Source: JAKPQE01 sp041397845 (lineage in GTDB: Bacteria > Pseudomonadota > Alphaproteobacteria > Rhizobiales > JAKPQE01). Taken from it: a DNA stretch of 64,000 nt. Made by a program: the position numbers and the translations under genes. Position 1 is the first letter of the stretch. Each line of letters begins with the position of its first letter. A model generated the notes under the pieces. That model did no database searches. It saw nothing but the letters and a program-made list of their open reading frames with translations, and was not told the DNA's origin. This document shows positions 30,206 through 37,626 of the stretch, piece after piece. The stretch is taken from assembly GCA_041397845.1 (NCBI GenBank), contig JAWKVW010000006.1, forward strand, positions 62,001 to 126,000. The letters run 5' to 3'.

Positions 30206-30559
30206 CGCAGGCACCTCTTGTCGAAAACTGCAGGTTCTCGGGGCTCAGGCCTCGACGTTTCCTGCAGACGTTAGCGAGCGCTCCCGGCGCCGGCAAGGGG
30301 CGGGCGCACAAATTGTCGCAGTCAAACCGGGCAGATAGCTAATGAACGGGCAATGCCCCGACGGCAGGTGATGCCGGCGGCAACGACGGTGGCAAAGGCC
30401 GTGCGGCGACCGGGCGCGAAACGGGCGGCTGCGGGCATCCGGCGAAAAGCGATACCCAATCGCGGCGAAAGCCACTAAACGTTAGCGCCGGAAATCCGCA
30501 GCGTCCGGCCGGACAGGCCGGTCCGGCGCGGCAATTGTGCGCCAACGGGGGAGACCGAG
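30206..30559. other. Intergenic region, coxG upstream region
   Basis: About 350 bp between the divergent coxG and the small membrane-protein gene, presumably holding promoters for both. I see no confident promoter, operator or RNA gene. There are only GC-rich imperfect repeats (GGCCGGACAGGCCGG near 30507) and a GGGGGAG ribosome binding site just before 30560. Confidence 0.4.
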
Positions 30560-30871
30560 ATGTTCCGTTTTCTCATTCGCGTTCTCGGCCTCTGGCTGCT
30601 GGCGCTCTCCTTCGTGTTCCTCGTCGTCGACGGCACGCGCTCGATCGCCGACGGCACCCCGACCTTCAGCGCGCTCGGCGAACTCTGGTACGATTTCGAT
30701 CCGGCATCGCTGAACCTTGCCCAGGCGGCGGTCGAGCGCCATCTCTCCCCAGTGGTCTGGGACCCGGTCCTGCAATGGCTGCTGATGGTGCCGGCCTGGG
30801 TCGTGGCGGGCGTCATTGGCGTGATGCTGACCTATGCCGGACGCAAGCGGCACCGGCTCGACGATTTCTGA
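30560..30871 (+). CDS. Small two-helix membrane protein, unknown function
   Basis: A 103-residue protein with two predicted membrane segments: FRFLIRVLGLWLLALSFVFL at the N-terminus and WLLMVPAWVVAGVIGVMLTY near the C-terminus. They flank an about 45-residue extracytoplasmic loop with FSALGELWYDFDP and HLSPVVWDPVLQW. The C-terminus is basic (AGRKRHRL). The architecture resembles small conserved hypothetical proteins seen in Rhizobiales, but I assign no function. GGGGGAG lies about 6 bases before the ATG. msrA follows 50 bp later and may be in the same transcript. Confidence 0.7.
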   Translation: MFRFLIRVLGLWLLALSFVFLVVDGTRSIADGTPTFSALGELWYDFDPASLNLAQAAVERHLSPVVWDPVLQWLLMVPAWVVAGVIGVMLTYAGRKRHRLDDF

Positions 30872-30921
30872 TACCGGCTCGGCCCGCACACCGGACCGGA
30901 GCGACGGGACGAGGCTTTGCG

Positions 30922-31590
30922 ATGTATCTGCTCAACATGCTCGGCAACAAACTGAAGCTGCCCGGGGCCGGCGAGGCGCTCGCCGGCCGCGACACGCCAA
31001 TCACCACGGCCGAGCGGCATTTCGTCAACGGCAACCCGCTGAAGGGCCCCTACCCGCAAGGGCTCGAGACGGCGATGTTCGGCATGGGCTGCTTCTGGGG
31101 GGCGGAAAAGGGCTTCTGGAAGCTGCCGGGCGTCCATGTGACCGCCGTCGGCTACGCGGCCGGGCGGACGCCGAACCCGACCTATCACGAGGTCTGCACC
31201 GGGCTCACCGGCCATAACGAGGTGGTGCTCGTCGTCTTCGACCCGAAGACCGTCGCTTACGAGGGTCTGGTAAGGCACTTCTTCGAGAACCACGACCCGA
31301 CGCAGGGCATGCGCCAGGGCAACGACATCGGCACGCAGTACCGCTCCGGCATCTACGTCTTCGACGAGACCCAGCGGGCGACCGCCTCGGCCATTGCCAA
31401 GGCCTACCAGACGGCGCTCGCGAGCGCCGGACGCGGGCAGATCACCACCGAGATCATCGCCGCCCCGGCGTTCTATTTCGCCGAGGAATATCACCAGCAA
31501 TACCTTGCCAAGAACCCGAACGGCTATTGCGGTCTCGGCGGCACGGGCGTCTCCTGCCCGGCGGGCACGGGGATTGCCAGCGATGGCTGA
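30922..31590 (+). CDS. msrA: Peptide-methionine (S)-S-oxide reductase MsrA
   Basis: Repairs oxidised methionine (S-sulfoxide) in proteins. The 222 residues contain the active-site signature MFGMGCFWGAEKGFWKLPG with catalytic Cys at about residue 55. They also contain GYAAGRTPNPTYHEVCTG, HNEVVLVVFDP, FFENHDPTQ and a C-terminal YHQQYLAKNPNGYCGLGGTGVSC with two further Cys, likely resolving. The N-terminal 45 residues (NKLKLPGAGEALAGRDTP) are the longer type found in many alphaproteobacteria. Start chosen at ATG 30922; the frame is open upstream only as shadow of the membrane-protein gene. Confidence 0.96.
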   Translation: MYLLNMLGNKLKLPGAGEALAGRDTPITTAERHFVNGNPLKGPYPQGLETAMFGMGCFWGAEKGFWKLPGVHVTAVGYAAGRTPNPTYHEVCTGLTGHNEVVLVVFDPKTVAYEGLVRHFFENHDPTQGMRQGNDIGTQYRSGIYVFDETQRATASAIAKAYQTALASAGRGQITTEIIAAPAFYFAEEYHQQYLAKNPNGYCGLGGTGVSCPAGTGIASDG

Positions 31591-31644
31591 GCCGGGGTTC
31601 GGGCCGGAGTTCAGGCAGGCGTTCAGGCCAGGGATAGCGCCGGC

Positions 31645-31680
31645 GTGCGACATGCCGGCGGTGCGCGACATGCCGGCGGT
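31645..31680. repeat. Two-copy 18-bp tandem repeat
   Basis: GCGACATGCCGGCGGT occurs at 31647-31662 and again at 31665-31680, with an 18-bp period, just upstream of the NnrU-like start codon. It probably arose by slippage. The longer in-frame start at 31645 would translate it as RHAGGARHAGGV, which supports the downstream start. Confidence 0.6.
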
Positions 31681-31695
31681 GTGCTGGCGGGATCG

Positions 31696-32379
31696 ATGAG
31701 CGAATATCTCCTTGCCTATGCGATTTTCCTTTCAGCGCACGTCATCCCGGCGGTGCCGGCGCTGAAGGGTCGGCTCGTCGGCCTTGCCGGCCAGCGCGGC
31801 TATGTCATCGGGTATTCGCTGCTCTCGACCGGCCTGCTCGTCTGGCTGATCGTCGCCGCCCTGCGGGCGCCCTATGTCGGGCTCTGGGAGGCGGCGCCGT
31901 GGACGCGGACGCTGGCGCTCGTCATCGTGCCGTTCAGCCTTGCCCTGCTCGGCGCCGGGGTTGCCTCGGCCAATCCTTTGTCGGTGTCGTTCATCCGTCC
32001 GGCGCATGCCGAGGCCGTTCCGGCGATTGCGCGCATTACCCGGCACCCGATCCTCTGGGGCTTTGCGCTCTGGTCGGCGGCGCATGTGCTGCCGAACGGC
32101 GACCTTGCGACCTCCAGCCTTTTCGGCGGCTTTGCGCTCTTCTCGTTTGTCGGCATGATCGCGGTCGATGCCAAGAAGCGCCGCAGTTTCGGCGAAAGGA
32201 AATGGCAGGAGATGACCCGCGGCGCTGCCAACCTGCCGTTCGCCGCCATTGCCTCCGGCAGGACCCGGCCGGCCCTCGACCGGGCGATGGTCATTGGCGG
32301 CCTTGTCGGCCTTGCCGCCGCAGCGGGCCTGCTGCTCGGCTGGCACGTCGCGCTTTTCGGCGTCGATCCGCTTGCCTGA
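31696..32379 (+). CDS. NnrU family membrane protein
   Basis: An integral membrane protein of the NnrU family, first described in denitrifying Rhodobacter as needed for nitric-oxide/nitrite reductase expression and related to 15-cis-zeta-carotene isomerase. The 227 residues hold about six hydrophobic helices and the conserved ITRHPILWGFALWSAAHVLPNGD with the heme-associated His positions, then FVGMIAVDAKKRRSFGERKW. I placed the start at ATG 31696 (MSEYLLAYAIFLSAHVIPAVP). No denitrification genes are in the window, so its physiological role here is open. Confidence 0.88.
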   Translation: MSEYLLAYAIFLSAHVIPAVPALKGRLVGLAGQRGYVIGYSLLSTGLLVWLIVAALRAPYVGLWEAAPWTRTLALVIVPFSLALLGAGVASANPLSVSFIRPAHAEAVPAIARITRHPILWGFALWSAAHVLPNGDLATSSLFGGFALFSFVGMIAVDAKKRRSFGERKWQEMTRGAANLPFAAIASGRTRPALDRAMVIGGLVGLAAAAGLLLGWHVALFGVDPLA

Positions 32380-32523
32380 CGGCAGGACGGCGGCGGGTGG
32401 CGCGGCGGGGCGGCGGGGCGGCGGGAAGGTTAAGAAACCGGAAACGTCCCCGGTGGCAGAGTGGCGAGCGATGCCCGTACCACGGGCGCGATGGGCAGGA
32501 TGCCCGAAGGAGCCATTTTCGAG

Positions 32524-33558
32524 ATGAAGACCGTTCGTGCCGCCCTCCTCGTTGCCGCCGCGTGCCTTGCCGGGCCGGCCCTCGCCGGAGACGCGACACC
32601 GGCCAAGGCGCTGTTCGGCGCCAAGGGCGCGCCGGCGGCGCTGGCGCCCGTGTCGATCGGCTCCTATGCCAAGGGCTGCCTTGGCGGCGGCGAGGCGCTG
32701 CCCATTGATGGCCCGACCTGGCAGGTGATGCGGCTGTCGCGCAATCGCAACTGGGGCCATCCGGTGCTGATCGATTTCGCCGAGCGGCTGGCCGCCCGCG
32801 CCTCGGCGGCGGCGGGCTGGCCGGGGCTGCTGTTCGGCGATCTCGCCCAGCCGCGTGGCGGGCCGATGGTCTCGGGCCATGCCAGCCACCAGATCGGCCT
32901 CGACATCGACATCTGGCTCAATCCGTCGCCGGCGCGGCGGCTGACGGCGGAGGAGCGCGAGAACATCTCGGCCGTCTCGATGCTCGGCGCCGACAAGCGG
33001 TCGGTCGACCCGAAGATCTGGACGCGCGGCCATCTCGAAGTGATCAAGGCGGCGGCAACCGATCCGGCGGTGGCCCGCATCTTCGTCAATCCGGCGATCA
33101 AGAAGGCGCTCTGCGAGGGCGCCGGCAAGGATCGCGACTGGCTCCGGGTGGTGCGTCCCTGGTACGGCCACCATTATCACTTCCATGTCCGGCTCGACTG
33201 TCCGGCGAGCAGCGGCAATTGCGTTGCCCAGAAGCCGCCGCCGGCCGGCGACGGCTGCGGCGCCGAACTCGATGCCTGGCTGAAGCCGCCGCCGAAGAAG
33301 CCGGCCAAGCCCGCGGCACCGAAAAAGCCGGCCAAGCCGGCCAAGCCGAAGCCGGAGATCACCATGAACGACCTGCCGGCGGCCTGTCGCCAGGTGCTGG
33401 CAGCGCCGGGCAAGGACGGCGTCGTGCCGACGGCCTATGCCCCGGCACCGGCGATGCCGGCCGAGGTGCCGCTGCCGAAGGCACCACCGGCGAGCGAGAG
33501 CCGGCTGCCGGACCCGGATGTGCCGCTGCCGGTGCCCTCGCCGGCGCGGCGGTCTTGA
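32524..33558 (+). CDS. mepA: Penicillin-insensitive murein endopeptidase MepA
   Basis: Periplasmic LAS-type metallopeptidase cleaving D-Ala-mDAP cross-links in peptidoglycan. The N-terminal signal peptide is MKTVRAALLVAAACLAGPALAG. The zinc site is in GHASHQIGLDIDIW (His and Asp ligands) and the C-terminal YGHHYHFHVRLDCP. Cysteines in KGCLGGGEALP, EGAG-flanking ALC and LDCP fit the family's disulfides. At 344 residues it is longer than the E. coli protein (274). After CGAELDAWL comes a Lys/Pro-rich linker (residues about 258-280) and a further domain with a Pro-rich tail. The start ATG 32524 follows GAAGGAG; an upstream in-frame ATG lacks the signal peptide. Confidence 0.93.
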   Translation: MKTVRAALLVAAACLAGPALAGDATPAKALFGAKGAPAALAPVSIGSYAKGCLGGGEALPIDGPTWQVMRLSRNRNWGHPVLIDFAERLAARASAAAGWPGLLFGDLAQPRGGPMVSGHASHQIGLDIDIWLNPSPARRLTAEERENISAVSMLGADKRSVDPKIWTRGHLEVIKAAATDPAVARIFVNPAIKKALCEGAGKDRDWLRVVRPWYGHHYHFHVRLDCPASSGNCVAQKPPPAGDGCGAELDAWLKPPPKKPAKPAAPKKPAKPAKPKPEITMNDLPAACRQVLAAPGKDGVVPTAYAPAPAMPAEVPLPKAPPASESRLPDPDVPLPVPSPARRS

Positions 33559-33583
33559 ACGGGATCAGCCAAGGTCCCATATG
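33554..33583 (+). promoter_or_regulatory. RpoH (sigma-32) promoter of hsp20
   Basis: CTTGAA (33554-33559), overlapping the mepA stop codon, is followed after 16 bases by CCCATATG (33576-33583). This is close to the heat-shock consensus CTTGAA-N13-17-CCCCATNT. Transcription would start near 33590, leaving an about 83-base leader before the hsp20 start. Confidence 0.65.
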
Positions 33584-33587
33584 CATC

Positions 33588-33671
33588 GCATCCGGGCGCA
33601 GACGGCGCCCGGGCGGCGGATGCCTCCTGGAGGGTCCGTATCAAGGTCGCTTGTCAACGAGGGCCCTGAGC
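33588..33671 (+). promoter_or_regulatory. ROSE-like RNA thermometer leader of hsp20
   Basis: The leader can fold into a stable 5' hairpin (GCATCCGGGCGC at 33588 with GCGCCCGGG...GGATGC to 33623), a small CCTCC/GGAGG hairpin, and a 3' hairpin at 33645-33665. In the last, GGTCGCTT pairs with GAGGGCC, leaving one G of TCGCT bulged. GAGGG is the ribosome binding site, nine bases before the ATG. The UYGCU sequence opposite the ribosome binding site with a bulged or mismatched G is the hallmark of ROSE elements, which open on heating in rhizobial small-heat-shock genes. Pairing is read by eye; no folding was computed. Confidence 0.55.
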
Positions 33672-33672
33672 G

Positions 33673-34101
33673 ATGTCTCGCCTGACCGGTTTCCAGAACC
33701 CGTTCCTGCTCGGCTTTGACGATGTCGAGCGTGTGCTGGAGCGCGTCGCCAAGACGACGAGCGACGGCTATCCGCCCTACAACATCGAGAAGCTGCCGGA
33801 AGCGCCGGGCCGGGCCGAAACGCTCAGGATCACGCTCGCGGTCGCCGGTTTCACCCGTGACCAGCTCGAGATCCTCGTCGAGGAAAACCAGCTTTTCATT
33901 CGCGGCCGGCAGGTCGACGACAAGGAGCGCACGTTCCTGCATCGCGGCATCGCGGCGCGGCAGTTCCAGCGCGCCTTCGTCCTTGCCGAGGGCATCGAGG
34001 TGCTCGGCGCGGAACTGAAGGACGGCCTGCTTTCCATTGACCTGGCGCGGCCGGAACCGGAGCGCGTGGTGCGGCGCATCGATATTTCGGTGCAGGACTA
34101 A
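33673..34101 (+). CDS. Small heat-shock protein Hsp20 (IbpA-like)
   Basis: ATP-independent holdase chaperone. The 142 residues begin with the class A rhizobial N-terminus MSRLTGFQNPFLLGFDDVER. The alpha-crystallin domain follows, from about residue 38 (YNIEKLPE, LRITLAVAGFTRDQLEIL) to FVLAEGIEVLGAELKDGLLSI, with a C-terminal PEPERVVRRIDI in place of the usual I-x-I anchor. It is followed 45 bp later by a DUF1150 gene, the standard rhizobial arrangement. The promoter and leader point to heat control at both transcription and translation. Confidence 0.95.
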   Translation: MSRLTGFQNPFLLGFDDVERVLERVAKTTSDGYPPYNIEKLPEAPGRAETLRITLAVAGFTRDQLEILVEENQLFIRGRQVDDKERTFLHRGIAARQFQRAFVLAEGIEVLGAELKDGLLSIDLARPEPERVVRRIDISVQD

Positions 34102-34146
34102 CGAGTGGCCGGGCGCAGGATGCGACGGCAAGAGGAGGGCTGAGTG

Positions 34147-34410
34147 ATGGCCTCGAATTTCCCGATCAACAAGCTCAACGTTCCGGTCGAAGTGCTCGCC
34201 GGGCTCGGCGGCAACGAGATCGCCTATGTGCGCGAACTCGACGCGGCCGAGGTTCCCTCGCTGTTTCCGGGCGCGCCGGAGATCGCGCCGGGGCTGAAGC
34301 TCTTCGCGCTGCTGGCGGCGGACGGCACGCCGATCCTGCTTGCCGACAGCCGGGCGGCGGTCGAGGCGAACGCCTTCGAGAACGACCTGCGCACCGTCAG
34401 CGTGCACTGA
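34147..34410 (+). CDS. DUF1150 family protein
   Basis: An 87-residue protein of the DUF1150 family, small proteins typically encoded next to hsp20 in Rhizobiales and of unknown function. Conserved-looking segments are GNEIAYVREL, VPSLFPGAPEIAPGLKLFALLAADG and PILLADSRAAVEANAFEN. I chose the ATG at 34147, with GGAGGG 6 to 7 bases upstream; the GTG directly before it also opens the frame. Co-transcription with hsp20 is likely, given the 45-bp gap without a terminator. Confidence 0.88.
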   Translation: MASNFPINKLNVPVEVLAGLGGNEIAYVRELDAAEVPSLFPGAPEIAPGLKLFALLAADGTPILLADSRAAVEANAFENDLRTVSVH

Positions 34411-34426
34411 CCAAAGACCGCGACAG

Positions 34427-34447
34427 GGCGGCCGGATGCCGGCCGCC
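34427..34447. terminator. Hairpin between DUF1150 and a convergent gene
   Basis: GGCGGCCGG-ATG-CCGGCCGCC is a perfect 9-bp stem with a 3-base loop, 17 bp after the DUF1150 stop and 22 bp before the convergent gene's stop. No T tract follows on either strand. Confidence 0.45.
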
Positions 34448-34468
34448 ACGGCCTTGGCGAACAGGGCG

Positions 34469-35026
34469 TCACTTGCCGCCGGCCCAGGGGGCGTTGTCGC
34501 TGAACTCGAAATCCGGCCAGACGGCGGACACGCAGGTGTCGGCGTAGCGCTCGCCGGCATAGACCTTGTCGATGGTCAGGCGAACCCAGCGATAGGGTGC
34601 TTCCTTGGGCAGATAGAACATCTGCTCGCCGGTCTGGTCGAGCAGCGACACGGTGGTGCGCAGACCGGTGTCGGTCGTCACCTTCAGCCGCGCGACGCGG
34701 CCGTTTTCCCGAAACGATTTCTGCGACTTGTCATAGCCGTTGACGATCCAGAGCCGCTTGAAGGGCGCCGCGCCATCGAGGCGGATGGTGATCGTCTCGC
34801 CGATGCCCGGGCCCCTGGCGCCCTCGCACCAGGCAGCGCCGTCGCGATTGAGGTTTTCCGGTCCGTAGCGCACGCCCGTTTTCGACACGAGCTCGGAACT
34901 GACGCAGAAATGAATGGCGTCATAGTACTGGCCGGCGCCGAAGGTCTGGCAACTCTCGGCGGCGGCCGGCAGGGCGAGACCGGCAGCGATCGCCAGGCCA
35001 AGACCCGCTGTTGCAAGGAGGCGCAT
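34469..35026 (-). CDS. Secreted protein with NADase-type glycan-binding (discoidin-like) domain
   Basis: A predicted exported protein of 185 residues. The signal peptide is MRLLATAGLGLAIAAGLALPAAAE with an A-A-A|E cleavage site. The mature part resembles the beta-sandwich glycan-binding domain first seen attached to NAD glycohydrolases: GETITIRLDGAAPFKRLWIV, NGYDKSQKSFRENGRVARLKV, then a conserved YRWVRLTIDKVYAGERYADT with CVSAVWP. Four Cys in the mature protein could form two disulfides. I chose the ATG at 35026, which has GGGGAGGG upstream; the frame is open to 35071. No enzymatic domain is visible. Function unknown. Confidence 0.75.
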   Translation of the reverse strand: MRLLATAGLGLAIAAGLALPAAAESCQTFGAGQYYDAIHFCVSSELVSKTGVRYGPENLNRDGAAWCEGARGPGIGETITIRLDGAAPFKRLWIVNGYDKSQKSFRENGRVARLKVTTDTGLRTTVSLLDQTGEQMFYLPKEAPYRWVRLTIDKVYAGERYADTCVSAVWPDFEFSDNAPWAGGK

Positions 35027-35063
35027 GGTGCCCTCCCCTTTCTGATCGTTCATCCCTTCCCGT

Positions 35064-36023
35064 CTATGCAAGGGCTGCGAAGCGTTCGGTCGCGGCGATG
35101 AGCTCGTCGACGATGCCGGGCTCGGTCATCGCGTGGCCGGCGTCCGGCACGACGCGCAGATCGGCCTCGGGCCAGGCGGCCTTCAGGTCGAAGGCGATGA
35201 ACACCGGCGTGCACATGTCGTAGCGGCCATGGACGAGCACGGCCGGGATGTCCTTCAGGCGGCCGGCATTGGCGATCAACTGGTCGTCGCGCTCGAAGAA
35301 GCCGCGATTGACGAAATAGTGTGCCTCGATGCGGGCAAAGGCGATGGCGTAGCGGTCCTCGCCGAAGGCGGCGATGCGGCCGGGATCGGGCAGGAGCGAC
35401 AGGGTGGAGCCTTCCCACTGGCTCCAGGCGCGGGCGGCCGAGAGCTTTTCGGCCTCGTTCGCGCCGGTCAGCCGCTTGTAGTAGGCAGCGATCATGTCGC
35501 CGCGCTCGGCCTCGGGAATTTCCGCGAGATAGGGCCGGAAGGCGTCGGGAAAGACGCGGCTCGCGCCCTCCTGATAGAACCATTCAAGCTCCTTGCGGCG
35601 CAGGGTGAAGATGCCGCGCAGAATCAGCTCGGAGACGCGATCGGGATGGGTCTCGGCATAGGCGAGCGCCAGGGTCGAGCCCCAGGAGCCGCCGAGAAGC
35701 TGCCACTTGCCGATGCCGAGATGCGCGCGCAACTGCTCCATGTCGGCAACGAGGTCCCAGGTGGTGTTGCCCTCGAGCTCGGCATGGGGGGTCGAGCGGC
35801 CGCAGCCGCGCTGGTCGAACAGGATGATGCGATAGCGCTGCGGATCGTGAAAACGCCGCATGGTCGGATTGGAGCCGCCGCCCGGTCCGCCATGCACAAG
35901 GAGGACCGGCCTGCCGCGCGGATTGCCGCATTCCTCGTAGTAGATCTCGTGCAGGTCCGAGACCTTGAGGCGCCCGGTGCGATAGGGCTCGATCGGCGGA
36001 AAGAAGGTGCGTCGTTCGGTCAT
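35064..36023 (-). CDS. pip: Proline iminopeptidase
   Basis: An alpha/beta-hydrolase (peptidase family S33) that releases N-terminal proline. The 319 residues include the oxyanion motif LLVHGGPGGGSNP, FDQRGCGRSTPH, the nucleophile elbow LLGGSWGSTLALAYAE (catalytic Ser at about residue 113), and the Asp and His of the triad in VHGRYDMCTPV and PDAGHAM. This is the standard prolyl aminopeptidase pattern and length. It lies 37 bp after the secreted-protein start region on the same strand, so the two could be co-transcribed. Confidence 0.95.
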   Translation of the reverse strand: MTERRTFFPPIEPYRTGRLKVSDLHEIYYEECGNPRGRPVLLVHGGPGGGSNPTMRRFHDPQRYRIILFDQRGCGRSTPHAELEGNTTWDLVADMEQLRAHLGIGKWQLLGGSWGSTLALAYAETHPDRVSELILRGIFTLRRKELEWFYQEGASRVFPDAFRPYLAEIPEAERGDMIAAYYKRLTGANEAEKLSAARAWSQWEGSTLSLLPDPGRIAAFGEDRYAIAFARIEAHYFVNRGFFERDDQLIANAGRLKDIPAVLVHGRYDMCTPVFIAFDLKAAWPEADLRVVPDAGHAMTEPGIVDELIAATERFAALA

Positions 36024-36108
36024 TCGCGGGCGCGCTCCGGTCGCGGTATCGGCAGAAATACGATCCTGCCCGATTCCGGCGACGGGGACCAGCGCGCCCG
36101 CCAGGGGA

Positions 36109-37626
36109 TCATTCGTCGATCATGCGACGAAGCAGTGCGACCTCCTCGGCCAGGGTGACGTCGCCGGAGATCAGCTCCTCGATCTTGCGGACGGCGTGCA
36201 GCACCGTGGTGTGATCGCGGCCGCCGAAATGCCGGCCAATCTCGGGCAGCGAACGCGGCGTCAGCGACTTGGCCAGATACATGGCGATCTGGCGCGGCCG
36301 GACGACCGAGCGGGTGCGCCGGCTCGACAGCAGGTCGGCCTTGGAGACGTTGAAGTGCTTGGCGACGACGCGCTGGATGTCCTCGATGCGCACGCGGCGC
36401 GGCTCGCGGGCCCGGACGAGGTCGCGGATGGTGCGATCGACCATTTCCAGGGTGATCGGCGCGCCGGTCAACTGGTTGTTGGCGATCAGCCGGTTGAAGG
36501 CACCCTCGAGATCGCGGCCATTGCTGGCGACCGAGCGGGCGACGTAGTCGAGCACCGGATCGGGAATGGCGATGCCGGGATAGCGGCGGCGGGCGGCGGT
36601 GGCGCGATTGGCGAGAATCTCGCGGCGCAGCTCGTTCTCAAGGCCGCCAAGCTCGACGACAAGACCGCCGGCAAGGCGCGAGCGGACGCGCTCGTCGAGC
36701 GTCTCAAGCTCGACCGGCGGACGATCGCAGGCAATCATCACCTGACGGGCGCCGTCGATCAGCGAATTCAGCGTGTGGCAGAACTCCTGCTGGATCGAGC
36801 GACCGGACAGGAACTGCATGTCGTCGATGAGCAGCAGGTCGATGTCGCGCAGCGAGTCCTTGAAGGCGAGCGCCGACTGCGTCTTCAGCGCCGCGACGAA
36901 GCGGTACATGAAACGCTCGGCGGTCAGATAGAGCACCCGCCGGCGCGGGTCGCGGGCGCGCGCCTCCCAGGCGACGGCATGCAGGAGATGGGTCTTGCCG
37001 AGGCCGACATTGGCGTGGATGAACAGCGGATTGAAGGTCGCGGCCTCGCCGGGGCCAGCCATCGCCACCTGGCGGGCGGCGGCATGGGCGAGCGAATTGG
37101 AGCGACCGACGACGAAGGTCTCGAAGGTCAGGCGCGGATCGAGCGGCGAGCCGGTGGCGTCCTCGTCGGTCTGCAGCGCGGCAATCGCCGGTTCGGCGGC
37201 AAGGCCGGTCTCGGCCGGCTCGGCAGCGACCTCGCGGGCCGGCTGGGCCGGACGCACGACGCGGGCCGGCGAGCGCACGGACAGCTCGATCGAACGGGTC
37301 GCGGCGAATTCCTCGCGCCAAAGGGCAAGGACGCGATCGCGATAATGGCCCTCGATCCAGGACTTCAGAAAGCGGGTCGGCACCGAAAGACGGATGGTGC
37401 CGGCGATTTCCTCTTCCAGATCGACCCGGGCGAACCAGCTCGTATAGACGTCCTCGCCGAGCTCGGCGCGAAGGCGCGCCCGCACCCGGTCCCAGGCGGT
37501 GGCCGGATCGGCATCGCGGCCGGCACGTGCCGGACGACCTGCCTCGGCGGCATCAGCCACCGGCGTCACCTCGAAGCGGCCATCGACCGCGATCATTTCA
37601 GCATTGTCCGTCCTGTGCCGCATCAT
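36109..37626 (-). CDS. dnaA: Chromosomal replication initiator protein DnaA
   Basis: AAA+ initiator that binds and unwinds oriC. Of the 505 residues, domain I is about 40-110 (WDRVRARLRAELGEDVYTSWF), followed by an Ala/Pro-rich domain II linker. Domain III has Walker A FIHANVGLGKTHLLHAV and Walker B LLLIDDMQFLSG. Domain IV ends with the signature GRDHTTVLHAVRKIEEL. I chose the ATG at 37626, the first of a tandem MM pair after a GGGGCT; MIAVDGRF ten codons in is an alternative. A long AT-richer leader with clustered GANTC sites lies upstream, and rpsT beyond it, the usual Rhizobiales neighbour. Confidence 0.96.
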   Translation of the reverse strand: MMRHRTDNAEMIAVDGRFEVTPVADAAEAGRPARAGRDADPATAWDRVRARLRAELGEDVYTSWFARVDLEEEIAGTIRLSVPTRFLKSWIEGHYRDRVLALWREEFAATRSIELSVRSPARVVRPAQPAREVAAEPAETGLAAEPAIAALQTDEDATGSPLDPRLTFETFVVGRSNSLAHAAARQVAMAGPGEAATFNPLFIHANVGLGKTHLLHAVAWEARARDPRRRVLYLTAERFMYRFVAALKTQSALAFKDSLRDIDLLLIDDMQFLSGRSIQQEFCHTLNSLIDGARQVMIACDRPPVELETLDERVRSRLAGGLVVELGGLENELRREILANRATAARRRYPGIAIPDPVLDYVARSVASNGRDLEGAFNRLIANNQLTGAPITLEMVDRTIRDLVRAREPRRVRIEDIQRVVAKHFNVSKADLLSSRRTRSVVRPRQIAMYLAKSLTPRSLPEIGRHFGGRDHTTVLHAVRKIEELISGDVTLAEEVALLRRMIDE

